A program made the translations under genes and the position numbers. 64,000 nucleotides of DNA from Neoalteromonas facilis (GTDB taxonomy: Bacteria; Pseudomonadota; Gammaproteobacteria; Enterobacterales; Alteromonadaceae): contig NZ_PEAY01000003.1 in assembly GCF_002807665.1 (NCBI RefSeq), forward strand, positions 124,503 through 188,502. Direction: 5' to 3'. The notes under the pieces are model-generated. The model worked only from the letters and a program-made list of their open reading frames with translations, was not told where the DNA came from and made no database searches. Below, piece by piece: positions 34,501 to 42,248 of this stretch; positions within the stretch are counted from its first letter, which is position 1, and every line of letters begins with the position of its first letter.

Positions 34501-35766
34501 CTAAAACAACGCGATGGGTTTAAGCAGATCGTAAAGCGTGCCAGCAATATCACGTACATTGGTGACACTTGAGTCATAACAAGCTACAGCATCGTTTGGC
34601 ATCAGAAATGGGTTGATATCTTCACGACTGGGGTATTTCATGATTTGCTCAACAGAGCGCTCTAGCACTTGTACTTCGCCCGTGATCGGGTGAGTACTAG
34701 CCAACATTATACTTCTCGGTGCGTTCGTCCATGATTTTCCACCGACACAGTTTGCTGAAATTGCCGCCTGTAATAAGCGTGAACCATAGGTTAGGTTAGT
34801 TGAATAGCGGCCAACGGCAGCAGCGGCATTGCCTCCGGCGGAGTCAATCAGGTTCGACATATAGACTCTAAAACCTTTTGGCGTAATTTGGCTAGGGCGA
34901 ACTAAGTGTTGTTGGAAACACCCCGTGCTCGGTACGATAATTTGGTCACCTGCAATTAAAGGGACATCGTTGACCGGCGTACCGGTTAAAATGCCAGTTA
35001 AATCAACTTCAACTTGCCAACCATTGCGAATGAGGATGATTTGATCGACTTTCGCATCAGGGCGGATGCCTGAGGCTGAACGGATAGCTTCTGACAATAA
35101 ACGTTTGTCCGAAAAGTCACCAAATGCAGCGATTTGTTCATCTAGTAGGGCATTGGGTGTTTTGCTGTTGATCAGAACTCGTCCCGGTTGAAATACGGCA
35201 CCAGCGACGCTGACTTCAACACCAGCAAGATTCAGTATTTGTACAGAGACAACCGCCGTCGCAGGCTGGAAAATTTCGTTTTTAATGAGTGCAAGCTCAA
35301 TTTCCTGGCTGACTAGATAGGCGGGCTTTCCTGCAGCACTGATTGGATCAAGCAATGGCAAGTTAATGTAGCCATTTGGATCAAGCACATATCGACCATT
35401 GAAACCGTCACCATTTTCAATCAGAACTTCGACTAGATCACCAGGGCTGAGAGGCAGTCCGTATTTTTGTTCACCGTGAGCTTGATATTGAAAAGGCATA
35501 GAAGAGGTCGCTAGTGAGATGGTTTTATCTACTCTGTAGTTTAAAGGTGCAGCAAAATGTTCACGGGTTGAACATTCAAGCTCCGTTGAGAACACAGCGT
35601 TAGGCACGCTCTCTTGTGAGAACTGAATACCTTTGGTTTTGCTCGCACCGTAAAATGTGTTGCTGTCAGGGAGTAATAACCTGCTATCGCTTGTGTGTTT
35701 GCATGCAACAAGCATCAAGGTTACGAGCAGTATGGCCACAATTTGCAGTTGAGTAGGTTTACACAT
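34501..35766 (-). CDS. Outer-membrane polysaccharide export lipoprotein (Wza-like)
   Basis: 421 residues. A lipoprotein signal peptide ends in LMLVAC (Cys22). A Poly_export domain follows (about 100-190: YGLPLSPGDLVEVLIENGDG, NGYINLPLLDPISAAGK), then an SLBB-like domain (VEVSVAGAVFQPGRVL). The C-terminal part (about 285-421) has several cysteines. Wza-type proteins form the outer-membrane pore through which capsule or exopolysaccharide leaves the cell. It is the first gene of the minus-strand unit behind a sigma54 promoter (35802). Confidence 0.9.
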   Translation of the reverse strand: MCKPTQLQIVAILLVTLMLVACKHTSDSRLLLPDSNTFYGASKTKGIQFSQESVPNAVFSTELECSTREHFAAPLNYRVDKTISLATSSMPFQYQAHGEQKYGLPLSPGDLVEVLIENGDGFNGRYVLDPNGYINLPLLDPISAAGKPAYLVSQEIELALIKNEIFQPATAVVSVQILNLAGVEVSVAGAVFQPGRVLINSKTPNALLDEQIAAFGDFSDKRLLSEAIRSASGIRPDAKVDQIILIRNGWQVEVDLTGILTGTPVNDVPLIAGDQIIVPSTGCFQQHLVRPSQITPKGFRVYMSNLIDSAGGNAAAAVGRYSTNLTYGSRLLQAAISANCVGGKSWTNAPRSIMLASTHPITGEVQVLERSVEQIMKYPSREDINPFLMPNDAVACYDSSVTNVRDIAGTLYDLLKPIALF

Positions 35767-35801
35767 GATATTTCCGCTTAATCAGAGTGATACCCTGATA
35801 A

Positions 35802-35817
35802 CGCAGAAATTAGGCCA
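35802..35817 (-). promoter_or_regulatory. Sigma54 promoter for the Wza-Wzz-Wzy unit
   Basis: Minus-strand TGGCCTAATTTCTGCG has GG (35816-35815), ten bases, then GC (35804-35803). The expected start near 35791 gives a leader of about 25 bases before ATG 35766. Confidence 0.68.
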
Positions 35818-35867
35818 TGTTTTAACTGTATGAAATATATAAATAAAATGATTTGGCATCGATTTTT

Positions 35868-35882
35868 TTTGCAGTATGCAAA
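35868..35882. promoter_or_regulatory. Palindromic activator site TTTGCA-N3-TGCAAA
   Basis: TTTGCA-GTA-TGCAAA is perfect, and the arms extend to seven bases (TTTTGCA/TGCAAAA). Its centre lies exactly 59 bases upstream of the promoter GG, identical to the site before the pyruvyl transferase gene. Confidence 0.65.
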
Positions 35883-35890
35883 ATGGTTGA

Positions 35891-35905
35891 TTTGCAGTTT
35901 GATAA
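35891..35905. promoter_or_regulatory. Second, weaker operator copy (Wza promoter)
   Basis: TTTGCA-GTT-TGATAA retains the left arm and part of the right. It lies 23 bases from the perfect copy (two helical turns) and 82 bases from the promoter GG. Confidence 0.4.
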
Positions 35906-35929
35906 TCGATTTTTGATGAATCTGGAGAT

Positions 35930-35958
35930 AAAAAAGCCCGTTGATGAGCAACGGGCTT
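35930..35958 (-). terminator. Rho-independent terminator after the sugar transferase gene
   Basis: AGCCCGTTG (35935-35943) pairs perfectly with CAACGGGCT (35949-35957) around a five-base loop. On the minus strand a run of six T follows. It separates the WecG/sugar-transferase unit from the Wza unit. Confidence 0.88.
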
Positions 35959-35965
35959 ATAGGTT

Positions 35966-36634
35966 TTAGTATGCTCCCTTCGCTTTTAGAACGGCAGGAA
36001 TGGTTGAGAATAAAATCTTTATATCCATCAGTATCGATTGCGCGTTTACATACTGTTTGTCTAACGAAATTTGTTGTTCAAAATCGGTATCTGCTCTACC
36101 GTTCACTTGCCATAAACCGGTAATGCCGGGTTTACAAAATAGTCTTGGCATGATGTTGCGGTCGTACGCGTTGTATTCAATATCGAGGGGAGGGCGTGGG
36201 CCAATAAGCACCATATCGCCGTTCAGTACATTCCACAGTTGAGGCAGTTCATCGATAGAGTATTTACGAATGAATTTACCTACTTTGGTAATACGAGGGT
36301 CGTTTATATATTTTTTACAGATCCCATCACGGTCGCTTTTAGACGGATCTGGTGCTCTAAACTTCGGATCGGTTGGCAAATACATGGAGCGAAGCTTGTA
36401 ACAATGGAACCGTCTGCCAAATTCTCCAATGCGAACTTGTGAAAAGAATACTGGGCCTCTACTTTCAAGTTTTATACACAAGATAGTAATCAGTATGATC
36501 GGTGAAAGTAGCAACAAGGCGATAGCTGCCGCTAGTTTTTGAAGAATTACGGGTAATCCTCGGTGACTAAAACGTGTGCGCTTAGTCGATAGGTCTTGAG
36601 AAATATTTAATGTATTTAAAGGAACGCTAGTCAT
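35966..36634 (-). CDS. Initiating sugar-phosphate transferase (WbaP/undecaprenyl-phosphate type)
   Basis: 222 residues. An N-terminal membrane anchor (about 28-55, LAAAIALLLLSPIILITILCIKLES) leads into the Bac_transf catalytic domain: GPVFFSQVRIGEFGRRFHCYKLRSM, DPRITKVGKFIRKYSIDELPQLWNVLNGDMVLIGPRPP (spread over the domain), and the CKPGITGLWQVNGRAD end. These are the exopolysaccharide-initiating enzymes that transfer a sugar-1-phosphate to undecaprenyl phosphate. It starts two bases after the WecG-like gene. A terminator follows. Confidence 0.93.
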   Translation of the reverse strand: MTSVPLNTLNISQDLSTKRTRFSHRGLPVILQKLAAAIALLLLSPIILITILCIKLESRGPVFFSQVRIGEFGRRFHCYKLRSMYLPTDPKFRAPDPSKSDRDGICKKYINDPRITKVGKFIRKYSIDELPQLWNVLNGDMVLIGPRPPLDIEYNAYDRNIMPRLFCKPGITGLWQVNGRADTDFEQQISLDKQYVNAQSILMDIKILFSTIPAVLKAKGAY

Positions 36635-36636
36635 AG

Positions 36637-37890
36637 TTAGACTCCTTTTGATGCTTGTTTAGTAAAAAATGTGCGGATCAAGAATTCTGGTGTACCAATG
36701 ACGTACCGTGAGAATTTAGTTTTAGGCTCTTGTATTAGGCGCCATATCCACTCTAGTCCTAACTGACGCAGTGCCAAGGGAGCTCTCGGAATATTGCCTG
36801 AATAGAAGTCGAATAGCCCACCGACGGCGATCGCAGATTCGCATTGCAACTTGGTGGCATATTTTGAAATCCAGTTTTCCTGTAACGGTGAACCGAAAGC
36901 GACTAACAATATATCGGTTTCTTGTGCGTTTATACGCTCAATGAGTGCTTCAGTATCTTCCGGTTTGAAATATCCGTTTTGCACGCCCGAAATTGCCAGG
37001 CTCGGATACTTCCGCTGTAAGTTTTGTGCCGTTTTTTCTGCGACACCAGGTTTTGCACCTAATAGAAAAATGCGTTTATTTAAGCGCTCTGCTCGTTCAC
37101 ATAATATAGGCAGCATATCTGTGCCATTAATATTGTCTATCAGTGTTTTGCCCAACTTCTGTGCCGCGACACGCATTCCACTGCCGTCAGCGAAAATGGC
37201 ATCACAGCTATTAATGGCATTGCGTAGAGCCTGATTACGAGCAGATTGATTTACGGAATGAGCATTAACAAAGCAAAACGTTTTAGCTCGATGAGGTTCT
37301 CGCTGGTCATTAACAATAAGATCAACGGCTTCATTCATTTCGCCATTGAAAAGCTGAAAACCGAATAAGGAGATAGATGTTGCTGCAGTTTCATGAGAAG
37401 CCTTAAAAACAAGTCGGCAAAAGCAATATTGGATGATTAACCCAAACGTTGCAAAAACGTTCATATGTAATTGTTTCTCAATTAGTTGCGGCAATGATGA
37501 GTCTGAAAAACCACTGTAGCGATGAACCTGATATAAACTGATCAACCCCGGTTTAACTGAATGTAGATATACAGCAGAAGACAAATTTTTCAGTTGAGGC
37601 TGAAGGCCGAGTGGAATACCACACATTGAAATCTTGCCGATAAGAACATCAAAGGCAATGGCATGCTTTTTTAACAAGCCTCTAGAAAAGCGATGTAAAA
37701 CGATATGACGGCCCAGGACATCTTTTTGATGCAAACGCTTAAACGGGGCAGCGTTTTCTAACCAAGCCACCGTTACATTCATTAATACAATGGGGGAAAT
37801 AAGAGCGACCCAAAGTGATGCTATGACAATATCAAGCATTCGATTTGTGGAAATATCCTGCCCGCGGCACTTGTAAAACGGTAAAGACAT
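36637..37890 (-). CDS. WecG/TagA glycosyltransferase with degenerate sugar-transferase N-domain
   Basis: About 417 residues. The C-terminal part (about 190-410) is a WecG/TagA/CpsF transferase with CFVNAHSVNQSARNQ, AIFADGSGMRVAAQKLG, RIFLLGAKPGVAEKTA, DILLVAFGSPLQENWI and VGGLFDFYSGNIPRAP. The first 150 residues resemble a Bac_transf enzyme in outline (MLDIVIASLWVALISPIV, then SVKPGLISLYQVHRYSG) but lack the usual catalytic core, so that half is probably structural or membrane-tethering. The start is set at ATG 37890 rather than a TTG at 37944 because a sigma54 promoter (37928) lies over the longer start. Adds an N-acetyl-sugar-type residue in other systems; exact sugar unknown. Confidence 0.85.
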   Translation of the reverse strand: MSLPFYKCRGQDISTNRMLDIVIASLWVALISPIVLMNVTVAWLENAAPFKRLHQKDVLGRHIVLHRFSRGLLKKHAIAFDVLIGKISMCGIPLGLQPQLKNLSSAVYLHSVKPGLISLYQVHRYSGFSDSSLPQLIEKQLHMNVFATFGLIIQYCFCRLVFKASHETAATSISLFGFQLFNGEMNEAVDLIVNDQREPHRAKTFCFVNAHSVNQSARNQALRNAINSCDAIFADGSGMRVAAQKLGKTLIDNINGTDMLPILCERAERLNKRIFLLGAKPGVAEKTAQNLQRKYPSLAISGVQNGYFKPEDTEALIERINAQETDILLVAFGSPLQENWISKYATKLQCESAIAVGGLFDFYSGNIPRAPLALRQLGLEWIWRLIQEPKTKFSRYVIGTPEFLIRTFFTKQASKGV

Positions 37891-37927
37891 AAGAGACGTC
37901 CATCCAGATTGATCTTGAAAGTACCAT

Positions 37928-37943
37928 TGCGAGTGCTGTGCCA
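37928..37943 (-). promoter_or_regulatory. Sigma54 promoter for the WecG/sugar-transferase unit
   Basis: Minus-strand TGGCACAGCACTCGCA is close to the sigma54 consensus: full TGGCAC, GG (37942-37941), ten bases, then GC (37930-37929). The expected start near 37917 leaves 27 bases before ATG 37890, matching the other three leaders. This is the strongest of the four promoters in its -24 half. Confidence 0.78.
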
Positions 37944-38027
37944 ACCTGTTTAGAAGTTCTTAACGTGTTGAAAATAATGAGGTTGTTGGTGTTTTTTCTG
38001 ATCTGGACAAGTAAGCCATGTCTCGAT

Positions 38028-38063
38028 TTTGCGTTTTGAAAAACGATTTTTGTAAATTGCGAC
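38028..38063. promoter_or_regulatory. Two degenerate operator copies upstream of the WecG promoter
   Basis: TTTGCG-TTT-TGAAAA (38028-38042) and TTTGTA-AAT-TGCGAC (38049-38063) follow the TTTGCA-N3-TGCAAA outline with mismatches. Centres are 93 and 114 bases from the promoter GG and 21 bases apart. They are weaker evidence than the perfect sites. Confidence 0.35.
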
Positions 38064-38136
38064 GTATTATGTGAAATAAGTTATTGTTGAGAGCACAATC
38101 GTGTTAATTCAATCTTTGACCAGCATTGTGATCGCT

Positions 38137-38538
38137 TCAGCTCTTGTTAAACCATTCCCATAAACCAAGCGAGTATTCATCGAAAAGGTTGATGCCAAGA
38201 GCAGATTTCAGTAAGTATAAAATTAGTGCAATCAGTAATAGCAATGAAGTAGCGACAAGGCTCATCGCGATTATAAAGAAGATGATGGCAAACCCTTTTT
38301 CTTTTTCAGAAAGAGAACGCTTATCTTTGCCCATTAGGAAAACCATGTAAAAACTGAATGGGAAAAGCGGGACTTTAAAGGTAGTGCGTATATCAACACC
38401 GTGAAGCTTTGTCCCTCGAACACCGATGGCTGAACGTAACCCGATTAATTGTTCTGTTGAAAAAGTGGATGAAATATTGCTTGGCATGCGCTGCAGTAAT
38501 TGCTTGACGACGGGGTCGTCCTTGGGATGCTGAGTCAC
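38137..38538 (-). CDS. Small membrane protein of unknown function
   Basis: 133 residues. The first 60 are soluble (VKQLLQRMPSNISSTFSTEQLIGLRSAIG), then FKVPLFPFSFYMVFLMGKDKRSLSEKEK and two membrane helices (about 83-112). I recall similar short proteins in gammaproteobacteria, whose role is not established. The start is GTG 38538 with AGGAG seven bases upstream. It lies between the exopolysaccharide locus and the H-NOX module and is not clearly part of either. Confidence 0.75.
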   Translation of the reverse strand: MTQHPKDDPVVKQLLQRMPSNISSTFSTEQLIGLRSAIGVRGTKLHGVDIRTTFKVPLFPFSFYMVFLMGKDKRSLSEKEKGFAIIFFIIAMSLVATSLLLLIALILYLLKSALGINLFDEYSLGLWEWFNKS

Positions 38539-38713
38539 GTAAAACTCCTAAGTTGCGGTTGCAAAGAGAACAGCTGTAGTTGAATTATAATCAATAGCCA
38601 TCCAATCTGCAGTCTATGAGATGAAAAACCAAAGTGTGATGGTTACCATTTATTCAGTTGTAAGATCCTGTAAACGGCTACACTATGAATAAGGTTGAAA
38701 TTGAGAACTGTAT

Positions 38714-39268
38714 ATGAAAGGTATTGTTTTTGATGAATTTGTCACTATGGTCGAGCAGGAATTTGGTGATGAAATGCTGGATACAATCATTGAAAAATCG
38801 ATTAATAGCCTGCCTTCAAAAGGCGCTTATACTTCAGTGGGAACCTATGATCATAATGAAATATTGGTGCTAGTGTCGGCGTTAAGTTTGGAATGTGGTG
38901 AGGCTGTTCCTGAGTTGGTAAAAGCGTTTGGGAAACACTTATCAAAGGCATTTTTAGAGAAATTCCCTGACTTTTTTAGTCAATGTAACAACGCCATAGA
39001 TTTCTTCAAAACAATTGATGCGCATATCCATCAAGAAGTGCACAAGCTATATCCGGATGCCGAGTTACCAAGCTTCACTTTTAAGCAGTCCAATGAAAAC
39101 CACCTAGAACTTATATACGAATCAAGTAGAGATTTCTCGATGCTGGCATTAGGACTGCTAGAAGGGACCGCTGAGCATTATGGTCAAATGATGACAATTG
39201 AAATGACTAGGCTTCCGTCATCGGACGCTACGCGAGTGCGCTTCGATATCAATAGTGTTGAGCAGTAA
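38714..39268 (+). CDS. H-NOX heme nitric-oxide-binding sensor protein
   Basis: 184 residues, the normal length of a bacterial H-NOX protein, starting MKGIVFDEFVTMVEQEFGDE. The proximal heme ligand is His106 in IDAHIHQEVHKLYP, and the heme-propionate motif YxSxR is complete as Y135-E-S137-S-R139. The absence of an obvious O2-stabilising tyrosine cannot be judged reliably here. Stand-alone H-NOX proteins bind NO and regulate an associated kinase. The next two genes encode a hybrid kinase and a receiver. Together they are a likely NO-responsive phosphorelay of the kind that governs biofilm in Shewanella and Vibrio. Confidence 0.93.
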   Translation: MKGIVFDEFVTMVEQEFGDEMLDTIIEKSINSLPSKGAYTSVGTYDHNEILVLVSALSLECGEAVPELVKAFGKHLSKAFLEKFPDFFSQCNNAIDFFKTIDAHIHQEVHKLYPDAELPSFTFKQSNENHLELIYESSRDFSMLALGLLEGTAEHYGQMMTIEMTRLPSSDATRVRFDINSVEQ

Positions 39269-39285
39269 AGCAGTGGTTTAACTAT

Positions 39286-40863
39286 ATGCATGAGAAGCAA
39301 ACAGTCTCATTGAGTAAATTTGAGCGGGAGAGAAAGGCGCGCCGAGAAGCAGAGAATTTGCTCGAAAGTAAGTCGCGTGAATTGTATGAGAAGAACACGG
39401 CATTAGAAGCGTTGAGGGATTCATTGGAGGAACAGGTTGCAGAACGAACAAAGGAAATTTTAAAACTAAAAGATGAGGCACTTGATGCATATAAGGTTAA
39501 GTCAGTATTCCTGCAAAATATCAGTCATGAATTAAAAACACCACTAAATGCAGTCGTAGGGTTTGCTGAACAATTAAATGAGACGAAATTAGACGCGGGT
39601 GAGCGGCAACGAGCCACGGATATCATCCTCAAAAACAGTATGTTTTTGGCGGATTTGTTGGATGAGCTCCTCGAAATAAGCTCAAATGATAAGCCCACTC
39701 AGATTAAAATTGCGCCGTTTAACATAAAGCGCCTTCTGGAGGCGATACATTTCAGGTTTTCTACTGCTGCGTCTGTGAAAGGCGTGAAACTGAATTTTGA
39801 CTGGCCAAACAGTTTCCCTGATTTTATTGAAAGCGATGAAAGGGCTGTAAAGAGAGTTATCACTCAATTAATCGACAATGCGATCAGACACACTGAGGCA
39901 GGAACGGTAAAATTAAAAATTACGTTGGATAACGCACTTAAAGAAATAGAGTTTTGTATAAAGAGTAGTGGCGTAGCTGTCTGGGATGAATACGGGGCTA
40001 ATGTGCGCTCGAATAAACGGTTATCAGAACAAGATGACGCTCGCGGAAGCCTTAGTGTTGGCTTGCCGATTGCGACGCATTTAGCATCATTGCTTGAAGG
40101 TAGCATATCTGTTGAAAGTGAGGCTCGAAATGGTTCGCAATGTGTATTTCGTTTTCCTATTAAGCTCAATGACAAAGAAGATGGCGATAGAAGCGCATTA
40201 AAAGAGCCCGATACAAATTATTTATCCGGTCATGTTCTCGTTGTGGAAGACAACCCTGTTAATTTAGAAATTACATTGCAGTTACTGTCTCATACTGGTG
40301 CGGAAGTTGATGTCGCGTCTAATGGAGAGGTAGGGTTGCAAAAGATCCTCGCAGGCAATTTCGATTTGATCTTAATGGATATTCAAATGCCCATACTTGA
40401 TGGATTACAAGTTACTCAAATGCTTCGAGGTTTAGGTTACAAAAAGCCTATCGTTGCGGTAACAGCCAACTTCATGAAAAAAGATATTGAAGAGTATGTT
40501 CGGAAAGGGTTCGATGATGTAGTGGTGAAGCCGATTGAAAAAAAACTATTTTTCAAAGTGTTACAGAATTATTTGTCTAATAGTAAGCGAAAGCCTTGTG
40601 CGGTTAGAGAGGTGTCAGAAGAAAAACAACGGCATCTGGAGGCACTCTTTATAAATTCTTTAGGTAACTATAAAGACGCTATACTACGCTATCTTGAGGA
40701 TAAGCAATTGAATTCACAGTTACATCAGTTGAAAGGCGTTTGTGGAAATTTCACTTATAGTGATCTTACGAACGTAGTTGACCAAGCCCATGATCTTAAC
40801 AAAGAGATGCAAGGATTGTTGGCTAAACTTTGTAATGAGATAGATAAGGTATTGGAACAATGA
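39286..40863 (+). CDS. H-NOX-associated hybrid histidine kinase with Hpt (HnoK-like, degenerate ATPase)
   Basis: 525 residues, no membrane segments. An N-terminal coiled coil (about 10-65) precedes HisKA with H81 (SHELKTPLN). The ATPase domain (about 145-292) keeps N198 (LIDNAIRH), but the G1 box DxGxG reads SSGVA and the G2 box GxGLGL reads GSLSVGL, so ATP binding may be weak or lost. A receiver follows (about 315-430) with D365 in LMDIQMPILDG and K415. An Hpt-like end carries H480 (LHQLKGVCGNF). It begins 17 bases after the H-NOX stop; the standalone receiver overlaps its stop by four bases (ATGA). A family resemblance to HnoK kinases is inferred from position. Confidence 0.82.
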   Translation: MHEKQTVSLSKFERERKARREAENLLESKSRELYEKNTALEALRDSLEEQVAERTKEILKLKDEALDAYKVKSVFLQNISHELKTPLNAVVGFAEQLNETKLDAGERQRATDIILKNSMFLADLLDELLEISSNDKPTQIKIAPFNIKRLLEAIHFRFSTAASVKGVKLNFDWPNSFPDFIESDERAVKRVITQLIDNAIRHTEAGTVKLKITLDNALKEIEFCIKSSGVAVWDEYGANVRSNKRLSEQDDARGSLSVGLPIATHLASLLEGSISVESEARNGSQCVFRFPIKLNDKEDGDRSALKEPDTNYLSGHVLVVEDNPVNLEITLQLLSHTGAEVDVASNGEVGLQKILAGNFDLILMDIQMPILDGLQVTQMLRGLGYKKPIVAVTANFMKKDIEEYVRKGFDDVVVKPIEKKLFFKVLQNYLSNSKRKPCAVREVSEEKQRHLEALFINSLGNYKDAILRYLEDKQLNSQLHQLKGVCGNFTYSDLTNVVDQAHDLNKEMQGLLAKLCNEIDKVLEQ

Positions 40864-41246
40864 CTGCTTTACGTATTTTAATTGTCGATGATATTGCAAC
40901 GACTAGGGAATTGCTTCGTGGTTTGATCATCAGTGAATTAAGAACCCATGAGCCGGAGATCACGGGAGACATTTTTCAAGCATCAACGATTGAAGAAGCG
41001 TTAAAAATATTATCAGGCAAAGATATCCAAATAGTCTTTCTCGATATAGATCTGCCAGATGGCAATGGGCTCGACATAATAGATGAGATACACGTTCAGC
41101 ATCCTGATGCAGGCATTATCATTGTCAGTGGAGATAGCACTGCAGACAGTGTTAGAAAAGCCATAACTAAAGGTGTAAAAGGTTACGTTGTTAAACCGTT
41201 CAATGCGGCTAGAGTGTCTGAGGCAATCAATAATTGCATTGAATAG
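40860..41246 (+). CDS. Single-domain response regulator (CheY-like receiver)
   Basis: 128 residues consisting of one receiver domain: DD at 10-11, phosphoacceptor Asp in VFLDIDLPDGNG, the threonine/serine switch in IIVSGDS, and Lys in VVKPFNAAR. It has no output domain, so it should act by protein-protein contact or accept phosphate from the Hpt of the preceding protein. It is coupled to that gene through an ATGA overlap. No terminator is obvious after it. Confidence 0.9.
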   Translation: MTALRILIVDDIATTRELLRGLIISELRTHEPEITGDIFQASTIEEALKILSGKDIQIVFLDIDLPDGNGLDIIDEIHVQHPDAGIIIVSGDSTADSVRKAITKGVKGYVVKPFNAARVSEAINNCIE

Positions 41247-41324
41247 CAGCGCGTTTAGTCACTCTTATCGCTTACTTCATTTCAGTCCTAGGGATAAATT
41301 CAAAGCCGGCTGCATAGGCTTATT

Positions 41325-42113
41325 CTAATACTCACAAGGTGCATAATTTGCAATTGCGTAGCTAACAACCTGACCCAAAAATCGCTGTGTGTCATCATCA
41401 ATAGACGTAATATCTGTTGCAGGAAGTAAATCGGCAGGCAAACCCGTAATCGTTTCGAATATCACCAAAGCCGTTAAATAGCTTCCAGTGAGCGTTGCGT
41501 GGTTACCATCATCTGCATGCAAAATAAGTTCAGGTCTTAGTTCTAATGCCCTTTCCCACGCGTAGCCAATTGGGGCAACACATGCGCTACTTTGTGTCGC
41601 TATTTCTGCATGTATATTGTGGATGTATTCTGTCTCAGCAGCGTTACTAAGCTGCGCCCACTCAGGAAACATGATGGCTATGGCATTTTGGGATTGCGCC
41701 TTAGCGATCAGGCTGAGTGCACCTGTAATTGGGTAATCCACGGTAAAGCTTTGTGAGTACTTTTGAGCTTGTAGAATAACGTGAGTCCACTGGCGGGATG
41801 CCAATTGAGAAAGGGTTTGTGTTGATGTCGCATGTTCTGCTAAATATTGGTATTTCGCTACGCGTTCTACGTACGCCAACTGTTCAGGTAAATGCTCGTT
41901 AATCAGCTCCATTACCATTGTGGGTAATTGATTTGCCGCTGTGTGGCTATTGCCCATAAATAATATTTGAAAGCTTTCAGTCTGGGGAGCCGGGGCGGGT
42001 ACAGGTGGTTCTGAAAAGTCTGATCCGACTGTAGAAGAGCCACTATCGCCACCACAACCTGTCAGGTTGCTAGCAACTACAAATAGCAAAAACAGCAAGC
42101 CTAACCTTACCAC
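41325..42113 (-). CDS. SGNH-hydrolase-like lipoprotein
   Basis: 262 residues. The signal peptide ends in LTGC, a lipobox, followed by a Gly/Ser/Pro linker. The FMGNSHTAANQLP segment is a GNSxT-type SGNH hydrolase block I, and DDGNHATLTGSYLTALVIFE carries the D-x-x-H like end of the family. It is probably a surface esterase or acyl-acting enzyme; the substrate is unknown. The start is GTG 42113, with GGAG eight bases upstream. It lies downstream of the TonB receptor on the same strand, 135 bases away, and might be co-expressed. Confidence 0.72.
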   Translation of the reverse strand: MVRLGLLFLLFVVASNLTGCGGDSGSSTVGSDFSEPPVPAPAPQTESFQILFMGNSHTAANQLPTMVMELINEHLPEQLAYVERVAKYQYLAEHATSTQTLSQLASRQWTHVILQAQKYSQSFTVDYPITGALSLIAKAQSQNAIAIMFPEWAQLSNAAETEYIHNIHAEIATQSSACVAPIGYAWERALELRPELILHADDGNHATLTGSYLTALVIFETITGLPADLLPATDITSIDDDTQRFLGQVVSYAIANYAPCEY

Positions 42114-42248
42114 TTAGTATGCTCCACGAAGATTTTTTACCACAATATGCTAGATAGCGATAACTCTCAATGCCACCTATCTCGTTGAACTACCTGTTTG
42201 TCACTAACCTGTTTTGAGGCTCATGCGGTTAATAGGTCTTTCATATTT

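Noticed and set aside
37891-37944. Longer start (TTG 37944) for the WecG-like gene
   Set aside because: It overlaps the strong sigma54 promoter, so transcription would begin downstream of it; the ATG at 37890 fits the leader length of the other three units.
38005-38020. A TGGCTTACTTGTC sequence on the minus strand as another sigma54 promoter
   Set aside because: The -12 element has no GC at the required distance, and the good promoter at 37928 lies nearer the gene.
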